NCBI RefSeq assembly: GCF_016808095.1 | Contig: NC_068971.1 | Coordinates: 11,730,501-11,794,500 of the forward strand | From: Vigna angularis | Lineage: Eukaryota; Streptophyta; Magnoliopsida; Fabales; Fabaceae | Direction of reading: 5' to 3' | Length of the DNA stretch: 64,000 nt | Shown here: in pieces, positions 33,510 through 46,421 of the stretch | Position numbering within the stretch: position 1 is the stretch's first letter | How the letters are laid out: every line of letters begins with the position of its first letter | The notes under the pieces: generated by a model | The model's database searches: none | Seen by the model: only the letters and a program-made list of their open reading frames with translations | What the model was told of the DNA's origin: nothing | Translations under genes and position numbers: made by a program

Positions 33510-33967
33510 TGTACCGTATGACAACTCAGTCAGTCATGGACCGAATGGTCAGCCTTTACAACAACCCATGAGCGAACCACCTTTGGAATGAACAATTAGG
33601 AAAGTAAATCGATCGTTAAAACTCTGGAAAATTAACCTTAATGCTGACTAAATCAGAGGCAAAATATGATTATCCACAACTAGGCCGTAATTAGGCTGAT
33701 GTTAATAAAAAAACTCACTCTAAAACCTATCAATACAGGTTTGAGATAAGAAGATAGGTGATCTACATTTATTGTATCTTTAATAGCTAAGCTATCAAAT
33801 GTCGAACTGACTTAAACATCAAAGTGTCATTTGCAAGTACCCTTTAAATGATTTGGACAAACTATCTAAAAGATCGGTTCAATTTAGGACTCAATTTTGA
33901 GACAACTTTCAAACTTTAGACGACTCACCAAAATTTAGATTGTTAACCTTACCTCTATACCCGAAAT
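33510..33967 (+). repeat. 3' LTR of the Tat element (approximate end)
   Basis: It begins TGTACCGTATGAC, comparable to the minus-strand start TGTATCGTACACC of the LTR at 4990. The right end is set by a degenerate CCGAAAT, where the related LTR ends CCGAAACA. No target duplication could be tested. Confidence 0.5.
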
Positions 33968-36900
33968 TATAATAAATGTTTTATTATGTTAGTTAATAAT
34001 AAAAATAAACGGAAGAAATAAACTTTTAAAATTAATGGATAAACTATAAAAGTCATTTTCATTAGTTAATATGATAAATCATAATTCAAGTATACATAGA
34101 GATTCTACTAATTTGGAAATTCGTTTCTCTGAAAAATTATAATTAGTTTGATAACGTGTGAATATCTAAAATTAAAAATATATTAAGGAGATAAGTTTTA
34201 AAAATAATTTATAAATGAAAAACTAATTCTTAATATGAATGAAGTCACTGTGCATAATGAAAATAACAACAACTCTAACAATATTTCTGTTTAAGAATGA
34301 AGACTTGTATTTGTAATATAGAGATAACTTGTTAGTAATCTTTTATTTAACTTTAAAACATTCAAATGTATTAACTTACTTTTGTATATTTATTAGAGTT
34401 AACATTTACATTCCTTTTAAAAAATGAGAGTAAACATTTACATTGAGTCTCTATTATATTAGCCTTTTAAAGAAATAGTTATCAAATTAATTAATCTTTC
34501 CAAGACACAAAAATAGTTATTAAATACCCTTTTATGTCAAATTTCTCGAAGTTTTAAATCTTTTACAAAACTAATGTATAAACTTGGTCAACTAATTTTC
34601 TGTATTAAAATTTCCGATCTACACTTTATAATTAGTAAATTGACAATAAAGTGTTTAAAATGAACTAACAGAAAAAAAAAATCTGAGAGACATTTTTATA
34701 ATTACTTATCACTATTCAAATATTTGTTCATTCTAAATAAAGAGGAAAGTGTCATTTAAACATTTTTCATTGAAAGAAAAAAAGTGTAGTTTATTCAAAA
34801 AAATTAATTAGAAACCAAGTCCCTTCATAAACGAGAAAAAATTGATAAATAATTAATACATGTCTTGTTAAATTTTATAAAAAAAAAATTTCCACACTTA
34901 AAATACAATAGAAATTTCCATTTTCTTAAAAATATTTCATTAAAATTATATTTAAATTTATCCCGATTATAAATTTTACATACAATATAAAAACCATTCT
35001 TTATATATAAAACAAATAGACAGTCAATAAGTCGAAACAAAATTCATCTCTTATGCTACACAATGATATAAAATATAAACAAAAGAGATATATGTGTCCA
35101 AATTTCTATGAGAATCAAGATAAAGAAAAAATAAAATTCTAAATATCAATATTAAAAAATATTTATTATAGATTTTTATAAAAAAAACATTATGTCAGCA
35201 AAAGTCCAGCACATGAATTTCTTCTTTAAGATAATTTTTTTTCCCGTCAAATTTACTTTAAATATTGCTCATTGTTTAAAGGACTTGAATTTTCATGGAA
35301 CACATGATGTCAAGTTAATTTAATTTAATTAATTTTAAATTTTGAGTGGTGTATATACAATTACATTAAGAAAAAGTTGATATTTATATAATAATTTCCA
35401 GTTAGTCAATTGAATAGGGTTTCCAATTATATAATATGTAATTAAATTCTAAAGTACAGTTCAACATTGATACTTAAGATCCGAAAACGTGTGATGGCTG
35501 ATCCACTACCCAATAATTTAGGCTATGTTTGGATTTAAAACGAAATACTTTAAATCAGTTTTCAATTTTCATTAAAGAAAATCTTAACACTTTTATTACT
35601 TAAAAAAAGATTATTTAAATGTAAAGTGTACTTCAAATTCCTTTTAACTTCAAAGTTATACCATTTTCTTTTGATCTTAGTTAAATTCAATTTAACTTAA
35701 TTTCATAAACTGAAGTTTGAAAATAACGGTGACAGTCACCAAGCACTTATTTTCTTTCTTAAATTCCTTCTGACAAACGTGAAAAGCACTTTCCATTTAT
35801 ATGCTTTAATAATACCACGTGACACCCATTGATACGTATATGCCAGACTCTCACTATTTTTTTTTCTTCTTATTTTTCTGTCACATCTGATATAGTCTGT
35901 TGTATATTTAAACAATCCAATATTCTAGATAGCTATTATCATATTCCGAATTAATGTTCTGTGTAATTAATTATTAATCAAGACTTTTTGAAAAAATCTC
36001 AGGTACGATTAGATCTTTCTGGCAATGATAAGGTTTTATTTAACATTATCCATTAGAAATTACAGAGTGACATTTTTTTTTTTACTTTATCATAATAGAA
36101 CTTCACATGTTTAAAATTATATTGCAGGAATATAGCAACAGACGTAATTATGATATTTTAAAAAATAATTTAAATAACTTATAAATTAGAGTATTTTTTT
36201 ACTTTAGCTTTATTAAAAAAATCTTTGTTTACATTTTTTTAATTTATGTAAATATATTATTAATTAATTTTATCTTTAAGATGATAAATTAATTAATAAA
36301 CACTTTATTTTTCTAAATAAATATGTATGAAAAATTATAATTTTAAAAAATAAGCTAAACTAAATCCATTTAAACTGTAGGAGGAAAAAATTATGTTGGC
36401 TAGACGTGGACCATTTTATACATTTTTTTAATCTATCTTTCACACCAAATTTAAATTAACAATTTTAATATAAATATAAAATTTAGATTTTGGTGGCATT
36501 ATCTGTTTTTTTAATTAACTTTTAACAAGTTGGTTTGAATAAAAACTAGTATTTTAAAGCGAGTTATTAATTATTTATCTCTGTTTAGAAATAACTCATT
36601 AAAAGTGATATTTTAAAATGAAAAAACAGAAAAAACAAACATATAAATGTCACTCCCAAATTAAATTAGTCAAAAAAAGGTACCAAAATTAAGTGCGAAT
36701 GAACTTTTCGACAGAAAAACCGGCCGAAGAAAAATAGAAACGAATCATAAAGGCTCAATAAAATCTTTAAAATAATTTCAAAATTCACCAGTATAAATGT
36801 GCAATAAATAATGCAAAACTTTGACGTCCAAAAGAAAAAAAATTGCTTGAAATTAATTTATATACAACTTAAAAATAAAAAATAATAAATTACATTAGAT

Positions 36901-37770
36901 AATTTCATAAATTAGTTAATAAGAAATTAACTTTCAGTGGAGGACTTGATCTGTCAAAATCAGATTGAGAGAAAAGGTTCCTTCAGTACTTTTTGGTGAT
37001 TATCACCATCGTTTTCTTTTTTCTTTTCAATTATTATAAATATATTAACTCATCTCAAATTCTGGCAGCTGAAGAAAGCAAAATTGGTTTGTGAAGTTTG
37101 AAGAGTTACAAAAAGGAATTGATTCAACCTTGACAGTCTTAAAGTTCAAGCTTAGGCTCATTATTTTTCATTTGAGTTTAGGTTTCCCATGAAAAAAATA
37201 TCGTTACATTATTTTTAAGATTTTCTTAGGAATGACACTGAAAAATATTGACAGTAATAAACCTTGAAAAAACACTATTTTAAACTTAAAAGTTCAAAAT
37301 AATATATTTTATTAAAATAAAATTATTATTTAAATGTGTGACACCTATTTAAGTCACTATGATTTTTATAATCTATCTTATTTGGTGAACAAGTTTTCAA
37401 GCAAAATAATGTTAGATTCTTTGTTATATTAACACAATTCTTAATAACAATTCTAATGATATGAAAATAGTGAGAATTAGAATAGTGATAACAGTTATAT
37501 TAATATTTATCAGGCTAAAGGAATCTGAGAATTTGAAGCTGAAATTTCTAATTAAATAAGCATAATCTATGGCAGTTGAGACAACCGTTTAAAGAGTATC
37601 TTTTGTGAGTGAAACTGTGGTTCGGAGTTTTTAAGGCCGAGTGGTTACTTTCTATTCACCTTAGGTGGCTTCAAGGGATTAATGGTAATATATTAAACAA
37701 GTTTTTCCACTTTCCAAGTTGGAGGCTTTTTATGATTCATCACATCACGCATCTAAACCAAAATTATTTG
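33968..37770. other. AT-rich intergenic DNA
   Basis: 3.8 kb with no supported gene or element end. A GGCTATGTTTGGATTTAAAA motif at 35521 resembles ends of plant MITEs, but no inverted partner was seen. The final part is presumably the promoter region of the thioredoxin gene. Confidence 0.6.
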
Positions 37771-37779
37771 CTTATAATT

Positions 37780-37788
37780 TATAAATAG
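37780..37788 (+). promoter_or_regulatory. TATA box, thioredoxin gene
   Basis: TATAAATAG, followed about 30 nt on by T/A-rich sequence and the C/T-rich leader. It is the best core-promoter candidate upstream of the leader intron. Confidence 0.6.
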
Positions 37789-37811
37789 CTTCTATCTGAA
37801 TACTCTGTTTA

Positions 37812-38910
37812 TTATTCTTACTATTCTGTGTTTAAACCAACACCAAAATCTTTGTTTTTCACGCAAAGCGCGATAGCTCTTTCCTAATCTTCTCCGAATC
37901 CGAGGTGTAGCAGTAGCACTTTGGGTTGTCTCACAATCTCTTACTCATTTCAGTTCGATTTTGCTAATTGGGTATACGATTTGTCTCTCATCATTGAACC
38001 GACCCTTATCTCTTATTAAGCAATATCGTCTTTTTCAGGTGGTGTAATTGTGACTTTTCATTCAATTATATTTCCTTTTCTGCTTTTATTTTTTATGGGG
38101 TTGTTTTTGATGTATGGAAAATTATGGAAAGCTTGCAACTTTAACTTTCCAGGTATAGAAATTTTGGTTTTGACGTGATTCCTGAATTTCTGCTTTCTGT
38201 TCTTTTGGGTTTTAACAAAAGCAGTTTTCCGAGAAAGAGTCTAAATGTTGGAACCAGAGAGTTTGTTTACTTTGCTCTGCACTTCTGGGAGGTCTTGTTA
38301 TGGCATTGTTGCTGGGAATGGATGAAATGAAATTGTTTGAGAAATAAACCATGTGCAATGTCTAATTATGCAGTGTAAATGTCTTTTGATGTCCCTTTAT
38401 ATTCTGCTCGTTTTCCAATTGGTTTCTACTAAGCAAACACTACTCTTCTTGTGATCGTGGAGGAGTGGAGGTTTTCTTGCTCTCTGCTTCAACTTGACGA
38501 GTGTTGGGAATGGAATAATAATGTTTGAAGAGTAAAATAGTTTCCTTGCCCTGCTTATTTTTGCCTCTTCTGGTTTATCTCTTATCAGATTTCATCTTTT
38601 CTTGTCTTGTAGATGTGTGTGGGTTATGAAAATGTAAAAGTGATTTCTGATATTTTGTTCAGTGAACATTATGGAGTGCATATTTTCTTACGCTGCTTAA
38701 TTTATGCTTTTACCTGTGTGGTCTGGGTGTAATTTGGAGGATGATGTAGTCTATTAATGGGGTGTTGCATACATTTATTAATCAACAACCTCTGACTAGG
38801 CTATTGTTTTGGTGGACTAAGAGAAGTTTTATCTGCTGGCATTGGTTGTCTTTTTCCTTTCAGGCATCCATCCATTAAAGTTCACAAGTTTGAGGTTCTC
38901 AAACAGTTAA
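37812..38910 (+). other. 5' leader of the thioredoxin gene with an intron
   Basis: A leader exon probably begins near 37812 and ends at one of several GT sites between 37970 and 38040. A T-rich intron follows to the AG at 38863. The second leader exon (38864-38910) leads straight into the ATG. The donor could not be fixed by eye; transcript data would settle it. Confidence 0.55.
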
Positions 38911-40455
38911 ATGGGGAATTGTGTGGCTAATAAGGTGAGAATGTTTGAAGCTGAAATCCTTTGACCTTTTACCTGTTACCTCTGATAAATTTCTTTGTTC
39001 TACAGATAGCAGTCTCTTAAAGCAAAATAAATTTCCTGCAAAGTTTGTAGGGTGTTTTCTCATTGATAATGTTTACCTGGATGGCATAATGAAAGGCTAT
39101 TGTTTTGTAATTTTGAACTGAGATTTTTGCAGTGGCCTTGTGTCTGGATACCATTGTTCATGCGAATTGTGTTGTACTTTCTGTGTAAACGGTACCAGAT
39201 AGGTTGGACAGTAATGAAACAAGAATAGAAAAACGATTATTGCAGGATCTAACAAACTAATGAGAGTTACGGATCTAACCCTATTGTTAAGTCAGTATGA
39301 TGTGATTGTACTCCATCTGTAAGTTATATTTCTTCTGTCAGCCTTAGCTTTTCTGTTTCTCCCAGCTACTGGCTGCGAGAAAGAACAAGCATAAAGAGCT
39401 TTTAAGTGTGAAATGTCTTAGCTATGTCAACTTTTTGCAGCCTCAATGCTTGTATAACTTCATAATGTAATGAGTCCACATTGTTCATTGATAAGAAAGT
39501 TGACTGAGAAGGTTCATGTTTCTAATGGTTGTAGTCTCAAGCTAAGGATAGTGATTCTGATCATGATGTGGAGTTTGCTGCTGGCAATGTGAAACTTATT
39601 ACCACCAAAGAAGCTTGGGACCAATATTTGGAAGAAGCTAGGAGGGATGGCAAAATTGTAAGTTTTCCCTCCTCTTTACTCTATAGGACAGTAAAATTTA
39701 AGATCTGTTTCTATTTTGCTGTGTTGTTTGGATGAACACCTAACACTAATAACTCAGTTACTGGTAAGAAATTCAAATTTAAGTCTAATTCAATCTCACA
39801 AAACTCAATCTCACACAACTCACTTGAAAAGAAATAAATAGCAGATTAGACTGAACAAATTTCCTAGAATACATTGATATATTCTATAATACTTACCAGA
39901 TATGAGATTTCTGTCAATTTGTATGAAATGACTTTAATATTTCTAATAAATGATGTTTTCTTTTTGAAGAGAAATTTTCCATTTTTGTTTCCTTAATCTA
40001 TTTCCTTGAGTAATCAGTTAGTATTTGTATAATTTGTTAGCTCTGGTTAAATAATTAATACTATAAATCCACGTTGTACAGGTGATTGCGAATTTCAGTG
40101 CAACATGGTGTGGTCCTTGTAAGGTGATTGCGCCATATTACTGCGAGTTATCTGAGAAATACACATCCATGATGTTCTTGCTAGTAGATGTGGATGAACT
40201 AACTGTAAGTACTGATTTATACCTTTAATTTAGTGTGAAGTGTTGTAGACATGTACCATTTCTGAGAAAAGTGAAGATGTTGATTCACTGCATATGTTGC
40301 AGGAGTTCAGCACTTCATGGGACATCAAAGCCACACCAACTTTCTTCTTTCTTAAAGATGGACAACAAGTTGACAAACTTGTAGGAGCCAACAAGCCAGA
40401 GCTGCAGAAGAAGATTGTTGCCATCAATGATTCACTTCCCGAATGCAAGCAGTGA
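38911..40455 (+). CDS. Thioredoxin h-type, h9-like
   Basis: Four coding exons, all in phase 0 with GT/AG borders: 38911-38934, 39535-39657, 40082-40204 and 40303-40455, giving 140 residues. The active site WCGPC is at residues 58-62, preceded by ANFSATW. The cis-proline is P102 in KATPTFFF, and the C-terminal KPELQKK helix is present. The N-terminus MGNCV has Gly2 and Cys4, the myristoylation and palmitoylation pattern known for Arabidopsis TRX h9, so membrane association is likely. By family the protein reduces disulfides in target proteins using electrons from NADPH-thioredoxin reductase. Length and order match TRX h9 with no breaks. It is the only intact host gene recognised here. Confidence 0.95.
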
Positions 40456-40690
40456 CTGTTTTCTCATTCTTCTTCTTGTGCCCTTTGTCCTTTCACAAGT
40501 CACAACCATTGTTCGCATGTTTTGATTTTGCTGTGAGTGTAGTTGTATTTTTCCTCGGATGTAAATATGAAACATGTGTGTCACATGAATTACTTCAATT
40601 CAGAGTGATGATGTTGTTGTAGTTAGAATAAGGCTGTTCTGCAAATGTAACAATTTGTTGTGTTTTGTTGTTTGAGAAAATTCAATTTTG
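40456..40690 (+). other. Probable 3' UTR of the thioredoxin gene
   Basis: T-rich sequence after the TGA, with AATAAG at 40626 as a possible polyadenylation signal and TTGTGTTTTGTTG stretches after it. The end point is estimated. Confidence 0.45.
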
Positions 40691-41500
40691 TATCATGCCA
40701 TATGCCTCCATTTCTCATTGGTTATGATATCACTGCACTACAAACTATTTGCAAAATCTAAATGCATAGATAGAGAGAGATTGTTCACCTACTTAGTGTC
40801 TAGCAATGCCAAGTATTTTTTAAGAATTCTCACTTTAGTTTTCAGAATAAAGATTATTAAATGAGTTTTCCCTTTCTCTTTTAACTTCGAAACATGTTTG
40901 GATAGCCTTTTCCTTAAATATTAAAAAAAAATAAAGATCCACTAAATTAATTTATAAATAAGTTAATTTTAACTAATAGGAGATTTTATTTCTTATTATT
41001 TTATTTTCTTCCAGATATTTTTGAATAAATTTTCCAAATTGATCTTTAATACTATCTTCTCTTATATATATATATATATATAAATTTGGGATTAATTTGA
41101 TTGATTTCTATTTGTTTATATTTTTTAATTTAAAAAGTAATATGATGACTTCTTAAAAATTCAGAAAAACGAAGTCACTCTTTACCGTAATATTGACCGG
41201 TTGGGAAAAGGCATACTGATGTTGCACTCATTCAAACACTTATTTTCTTATTACTCCAAAAAAATGTTGATGTAAAGCGAGGTTTATAAATTGATACATT
41301 AGATACAGTTGTATTAATAGATTTTCATCCACAAAAAATCTTATTTATTTACAAAAAAAATCAGATCCATTTATTAACAACTTATTATAGACAAATATCC
41401 AATCTTTTAATAAAATAATATTTAACAAAATTAAAAATAGTTTTTTTTTTAAATCGAGTCTTTAAAAATGTTTTAGGAAATAAATTCTGTAAATGATTTC
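40691..41500. other. AT-rich spacer
   Basis: Nothing is supported apart from a short (TA)n run near 41064-41082. Confidence 0.6.
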
Positions 41501-43949
41501 TGTGAGAACCTAAAAATTTGGATTTTAAGGAGTGAATTAGAATATATTAGACTAATAGAACCAGATTTTTATTTCAGTATAAAATATATTTTTGGACAAA
41601 CTTGGTTCATTAGCCTACTTCCATTCTCTCTCTAAAACTCAGTTCCTCTTTTCTCTGCCTTCTCTCTACCACATCTCTGTCTTCTCTCTTCCACTCCACT
41701 GGATTTCTGATCAGGTGGCGCTCAAACGTCCGCAACGTAGAGGGCTTTGCAACGGACCGATTCGTTTCGGGTTCTAGGCTGGTAAGTCCCTACATGCAAC
41801 CACTTCTTCGTTCTTAAAACTAACACATGCAATCTCTGCTGGTTGCATGTGTCTTGTGCTTTCATCTTTTTCATTTTTCACTCCATTTCGGTGGTTTGTA
41901 GGGTTTAGTTGGGTCCTCACTGTGTGAGGTACTGTAGAGAAGCATTTTTGTGAGCGGGGCAATTCAACTCTGAGGTAAAGGGAGCTAGTTGTTTGTTTTA
42001 AATTTGTTTCATAAATGTGTATGCATGTTGAATGTTGAACTAGTATGCTGCTTTGGACTACATTTTTAGTTTTAAGTATATTTGACGATTATGGACTGAA
42101 ACGTGTAGTTGATGAAACTGTAATGGCTTGCTTGTGAATTGAATTGGATGAACCTAGTTACTGTGAATTGAACGGGTGGGAAGTGGTTGAGGGTAAGATT
42201 TCTGTTGTAGTATTAATTAGATGGACAGTTTAGCAATTTGGAGGTATTTTAGGTCATTTGAGAGGAAGTGGGATAGTGATTATGAGTATACGAGATCTAG
42301 AGTGTTTGGGGTGGGTTAGGACAGTCTAGACAGGTCCAATGTGGCCTTCTAGGAACATAAAATTGGACTAGAACATGTTAGAAATGGTAGAATTGGATTT
42401 GAGCCCCTAAGTTGAGGAAATTAGTGTTTTAAGAAGGAATTTGGGTCTTAATCACTTGATAATCACTATAGAAATGTTTATAATCATCTAAACAAGTTTA
42501 ATTAGGTGTAATACAGGAATTAGGGGTGTTAGAAATTGGATAAAAGGCCTAGAAATGGTAAGGGTGTGTGTGAGCGCCTAATTCTGTAGAACTTGCGTTC
42601 TGCAGATGATGCAGAGTCGCTATGTGAGCTGTCTTGCATAGCGAGTCCCTGTAGAGAGTGCTCACTGTCTGGGTCATTTGTTGTGCAAGTTGGTGTGTTG
42701 TGCGAATGACTGGAGGGTGCTGCTCTCTGTCTGGCGATTCACATAGCAAATCCTGTCGCTATGCGACTAGTGATGGTCTGGAACAACTACTATTTTAATC
42801 CGAAGGGCGAGTTTGGGCGCATAGCGAGTCTTTGGGAGGGGTAGTCTCTGTCTAGGCTCTCGCATAGCGACCTGGGTGCGCTATGCGAGAGGTTGGAAGT
42901 CTGGTGCATGCTGCGAGTTAATTCGCATGGCGAATCGGGGTGCGCTGTGCGAGACTCTCCTATCTCGCCTTGCGAGTAGGATGCGCTCTGCGAATCCTCT
43001 GAGTCTAGAGTTCTCCTTTGCTCTTGTTTTGGTTGAACTGAGTGTGTTGAATGATTGGAATGCATAGTATGATGGTGGTCATGTTATTACAATTGAAAGT
43101 ATGTGAATGTATGAGACATGTTTGGTGGTTGAATGTAACAAAGTATGGTTGATGGACGTAATTCTATGGATCTCAAGGGAGGTTACTTGGTGGTACCCTA
43201 TGTCATTGGACATAATTCCATGCTCCTCAAGGAGAGGATTCATGGTGGTGCCCTTGGTGTGTTTTAGAATGATTTGCATGGTAGCTCAGTATTGGGGGTT
43301 ATCCTGACGCTCCAATGGTCTTTCATTCTAAAGTAGAGAGGATTGATCCATGTGGTGAGGAGTAGCGGGAGGTCCTAGTCTTAGGTGCTTCCAGTATGGT
43401 CCAAGGTGAGTGATAACAGACTAACCTCGTGAGTGTGGTAGGGTGAAACCCATTGGCAACGGCTTTGCAAAGCAGTAGAAGCCACCACGAGTGCATGACC
43501 CGCCATAGCTCGGCAATCATTCTAAGTCCGGACAAGTCAAGTTTAAGGTGCAACAAGTCATGTTTGTATAGTCTAGTATATATGTCTTTATTTGCATATT
43601 GTATGTGATTATTATAACATGATTTTTGTATATCTAGCTCATCCTTGCTTCTGTGTTGTGTTTTGCTTGTGTGTGCTTTTCTTTTGCACTGATCATCCAC
43701 TTGGATGTGAGCAGAGGTGGATGAGGTGCCTCTGGAGCAGGCCTTGGAAGGAGATGACATTGCCGCTTAGTCTAGTTAGGATTCCTAGTTGTTTCTGTTT
43801 ATTTTGAAATACTCTAATGCATTTAAAGTTTTAAACTAGGACTTCTTTCTGAAACTTTAATACTTTATTACAGTCTTTTTCTAACTATCTATTATATTAA
43901 AATGTGGACTTACTATATTATATATTTCTATATAATCTGGGATGTTACA
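41501..43949. mobile_element. Large solo-LTR-like element (family B)
   Basis: It begins TGTGAGAACC and ends GGGATGTTACA, with TG...CA ends. Flanks are ATTTC (41496-41500) and ATTTT (43950-43954), a 4 of 5 match. At about 2.45 kb it has no gag-pol, and its base composition differs from the AT-rich flanks. It contains a GC-rich repeated-word block (42590-43000) and a pair of related segments with TCAAGG(G/A)AG near 43176 and 43227. A solo LTR is the best reading, less certain than for 1018-3987. Confidence 0.55.
42590..43000. repeat. GC-rich repeated-word block (CGCATAGCGA / CGCTATGCGA)
   Basis: Words around CGCTATGCGA and its reverse complement-like form GCATAGCGA recur at least eight times with changes, mostly 30-60 bp apart, with GTCTCTGTCT words between. 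Open frames here follow from the GC-rich repeat and are not convincing genes. Confidence 0.6.
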
Positions 43950-44907
43950 ATTTTAAGCACATTTTTTAAAAGTTAAGAAAAACTAAGACATATGGTTGAA
44001 TTAATTTTGATTGGTTATGTAGATAAACTTCGAAAAGTAAAAAATACATATAAATTTTATCTGACTTGTTTTTATATATTTTTAATAAATATATTGAATG
44101 AATTTACTTATAAATAGATGCCACGAATCAGTTATATTTTTTTTGGTGATATGTTAGAGATGACAAAGAAAACTATCTACTTATTTTAAAACAGGATCAT
44201 GTTAAAAAGAAATTTTGACTTTACAAAATAGTATAAACATATTAATATTAAAGCAATAATAAAATATAAGTGATCAATAAGAAAGCAAATATAGAGATAG
44301 AAGAAAATAGAGTGGATAAATCGAAAACGGGTGGTTTTAAGATAATGTGAGTTTATGTAAAGGGAGAATGACTAATGCTTTAACTATAATATTAATTTGT
44401 GTTTGATTTTCTTTATAAGTTTGTTGTGGTTTTGATGTTATTTTAATATATAGTTTGGCTTTTATTTAAATTGTATGTTGAAGTTTAATTTAATTATATA
44501 AAAATTAACTTAGATAAAATTTATTTTTATTCATATATTATAGTTTGGTTTTACTTTTAGTTGATGCAAATATTTAACACACTCTTCATTACGGTTTGAT
44601 ATTATATTAATATAATATGTTTATGTTTAATTTAATTTTATCAAATCGGTTTAGAAATATGAAATCTGACCTAATTTACATATTATAATTAGTCTTATTT
44701 TTAATCTATGATTTCTAACCACTTGGAAAAATATATAAACTTACGCTGTTGTGAAAATATTTACGAGGATAATTTTATTCTTAAATCTTACCTTAATTTC
44801 TTATAAATATAGTCATAATTCTACATCAAATTTATTATGAAAATAAGTCTTCTTCTCAATACCTCGTCTTTTTTCCATAGGTCTAAGTTTTCTTTAGTTT
44901 CTTTTTA
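43950..44907. other. AT-rich spacer
   Basis: No feature recognised. Confidence 0.6.
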
Positions 44908-46412
44908 GGTTTAATCATTTCGGATGTCTCTATTTGTGGATAATTGTCTCAATTAGGTCATTGTATTTTTTTTATCCCAATTAGATCCATTTTTCTGTAA
45001 AATTGAATCAATTTTGACATTGCCGTTAAATTTAGTGGACGACGTTAAAATTTGTGTCTGGTAGCATGCTGACTAGGCAATGGTTAAGCATGTGGCACTG
45101 GAACTTCATACTCCTCTCGACTCACTCAAATCCCCAAAATGTTCAATCCTCAAACCTCGTCACCGTCATCGTCGCTGTCGGTCATGACTCTGCCAGCAAT
45201 GATTTACGTATCCTCAATTTCACTCACGTAAAAACTTCCTTTGGCAAACGGAAAAAGTTCAGGGGAGAATCCTCCAACATACCAAAAAATGAGCTAAATA
45301 AAAAACAAATGATAATTTTTTTAACAGTTTTTAGAGTGAATTATTTTGGTGCTGGTTCCAGTTTGTAGGGTTGACGGCAGTGAAAGCAGGTGTTCCGTTC
45401 AAGTAAACAGAGATTAAATTATTTTATCAATCATAATAACTGCAGATATTTTGTTCAGCTACAGAGATGAAACATGAGAAAGGTTAAACGAAACAAAATA
45501 TATGATTCCAGTGTCAATAGAAAAGATATGAAATTTACAAACGTGGAATAGTGACGGTGAAAGGAAAATGAAGAATCCTAATAGGAAGGGGTGGGAGGGG
45601 GTGGAATGGTCCTAGGGTGAGAAGAAACGAAGGGAAGGGTGCGGAGGATGAGAAAACGAACCCGTCCAAGGATAAGGGCGAAATGGAACACTGCTCCACC
45701 ATTCTCCGCCACTGCCTCAGACTAAGTCCGAACCCACGGTTTCTCCACCTCCCAGATCTGTCGCATCTTCTACCTAGCCCTCAAGCTCTTGGTATGCCCT
45801 CGCTATTTTCACTATGGCACTTCTGGCTAAAAGGGTTGTTTCGAGATAACACATTTCTAGCAACATTTTCAAGTGAGTAGACCTATTAACATTCAGGGCG
45901 TCAATGGCAGCCCCATCCATCACCATTACTGCCACCACTTTCATCAACATTCAGGCACCTTTTTAATTAGGGATTCTCTCAAATTACGTCAAATTAGGGA
46001 TTTAAGAAAATTCCACACTTTTCTTTTATAACAGGAATCAGGTATACAAAGAAGAATTTGAAGAAGAATCAAGAGCATAGGAAGGTGGCCATGGAGGTGT
46101 CAACAACACAAGTGTGAGATCCATGGAGGTGGCCATGGAGGATCTACCGAGGAAGGGGATGAGAAGCTGCCTTTCTCTTTTGCGTTTTCATTTGTAAATT
46201 ACACGTAATGAGACGATTTTGTGCAACGTCATTAAAAATTACACAATTAGCAAGTCAAGACACACAAATTTTAATGTCGTCCACTAAATTTAATGACAAG
46301 ATCAAACTTGACTCAATTTTACAGAAAAAGGGACCTAATTGGGATAAAAAAAAATACGAGGACCTGTTTAAGACAATTCTGCACAAATAAGGACATCCGA
46401 AATGATTAAACC
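44908..46412. mobile_element. Mutator-like element, 9-bp TSD, possible Pack-MULE
   Basis: The terminal inverted repeats start GGTTTAATCATTTCGGATGTC and extend about 165 bp with good similarity (for example TTTAGTGGACGAC on both sides). The flanks carry an exact 9-bp repeat, TTCTTTTTA, at 44899-44907 and 46413-46421. The interior (45060-46150) is clearly more GC-rich than the arms and flanks, with partial open frames (45054-45368 and 45617-45880). This suggests captured genomic sequence, but I do not recognise a parent gene. No mudrA transposase is present. Confidence 0.88.
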
Positions 46413-46421
46413 TTCTTTTTA

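Larger units (their letters stand above)
28960..33967 (+). mobile_element. Decayed Tat-type Ty3/gypsy retrotransposon
   Basis: From left: a possible gag scrap (near 28967-29020, AMTWFMN), then RT, RNase H, a second (archaeal-type) RNase H, integrase zinc domain, integrase core and integrase C-terminus to about 31560. A minisatellite, an antisense ORF relic (32760-33131, minus), a purine tract and a 3' LTR (33510 to about 33967) follow. The dual RNase H and the antisense ORF are hallmarks of the Tat lineage. Gag to early RT has collapsed by deletion and no 5' LTR was found. Many frameshifts and stops show it is old. Confidence 0.75.

Noticed and set aside
35521..35545. GGCTATGTTTGGATTTAAAA motif like a MITE end
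   Set aside because: No inverted partner or target duplication was found within a plausible distance.
37640..37690. GGCCGAGTGGTTA motif resembling a tRNA D-arm
   Set aside because: No anticodon arm, T-arm or acceptor stem follows; not a tRNA.
42549..43065. Open frames on both strands in the GC-rich block
   Set aside because: They result from few stop codons in GC-rich repeats; no protein family is recognisable.
43323..43807. 145-codon minus frame and 71-codon plus frame
   Set aside because: Both lie within the solo-LTR-like unit, overlap each other, and have no recognisable motif.
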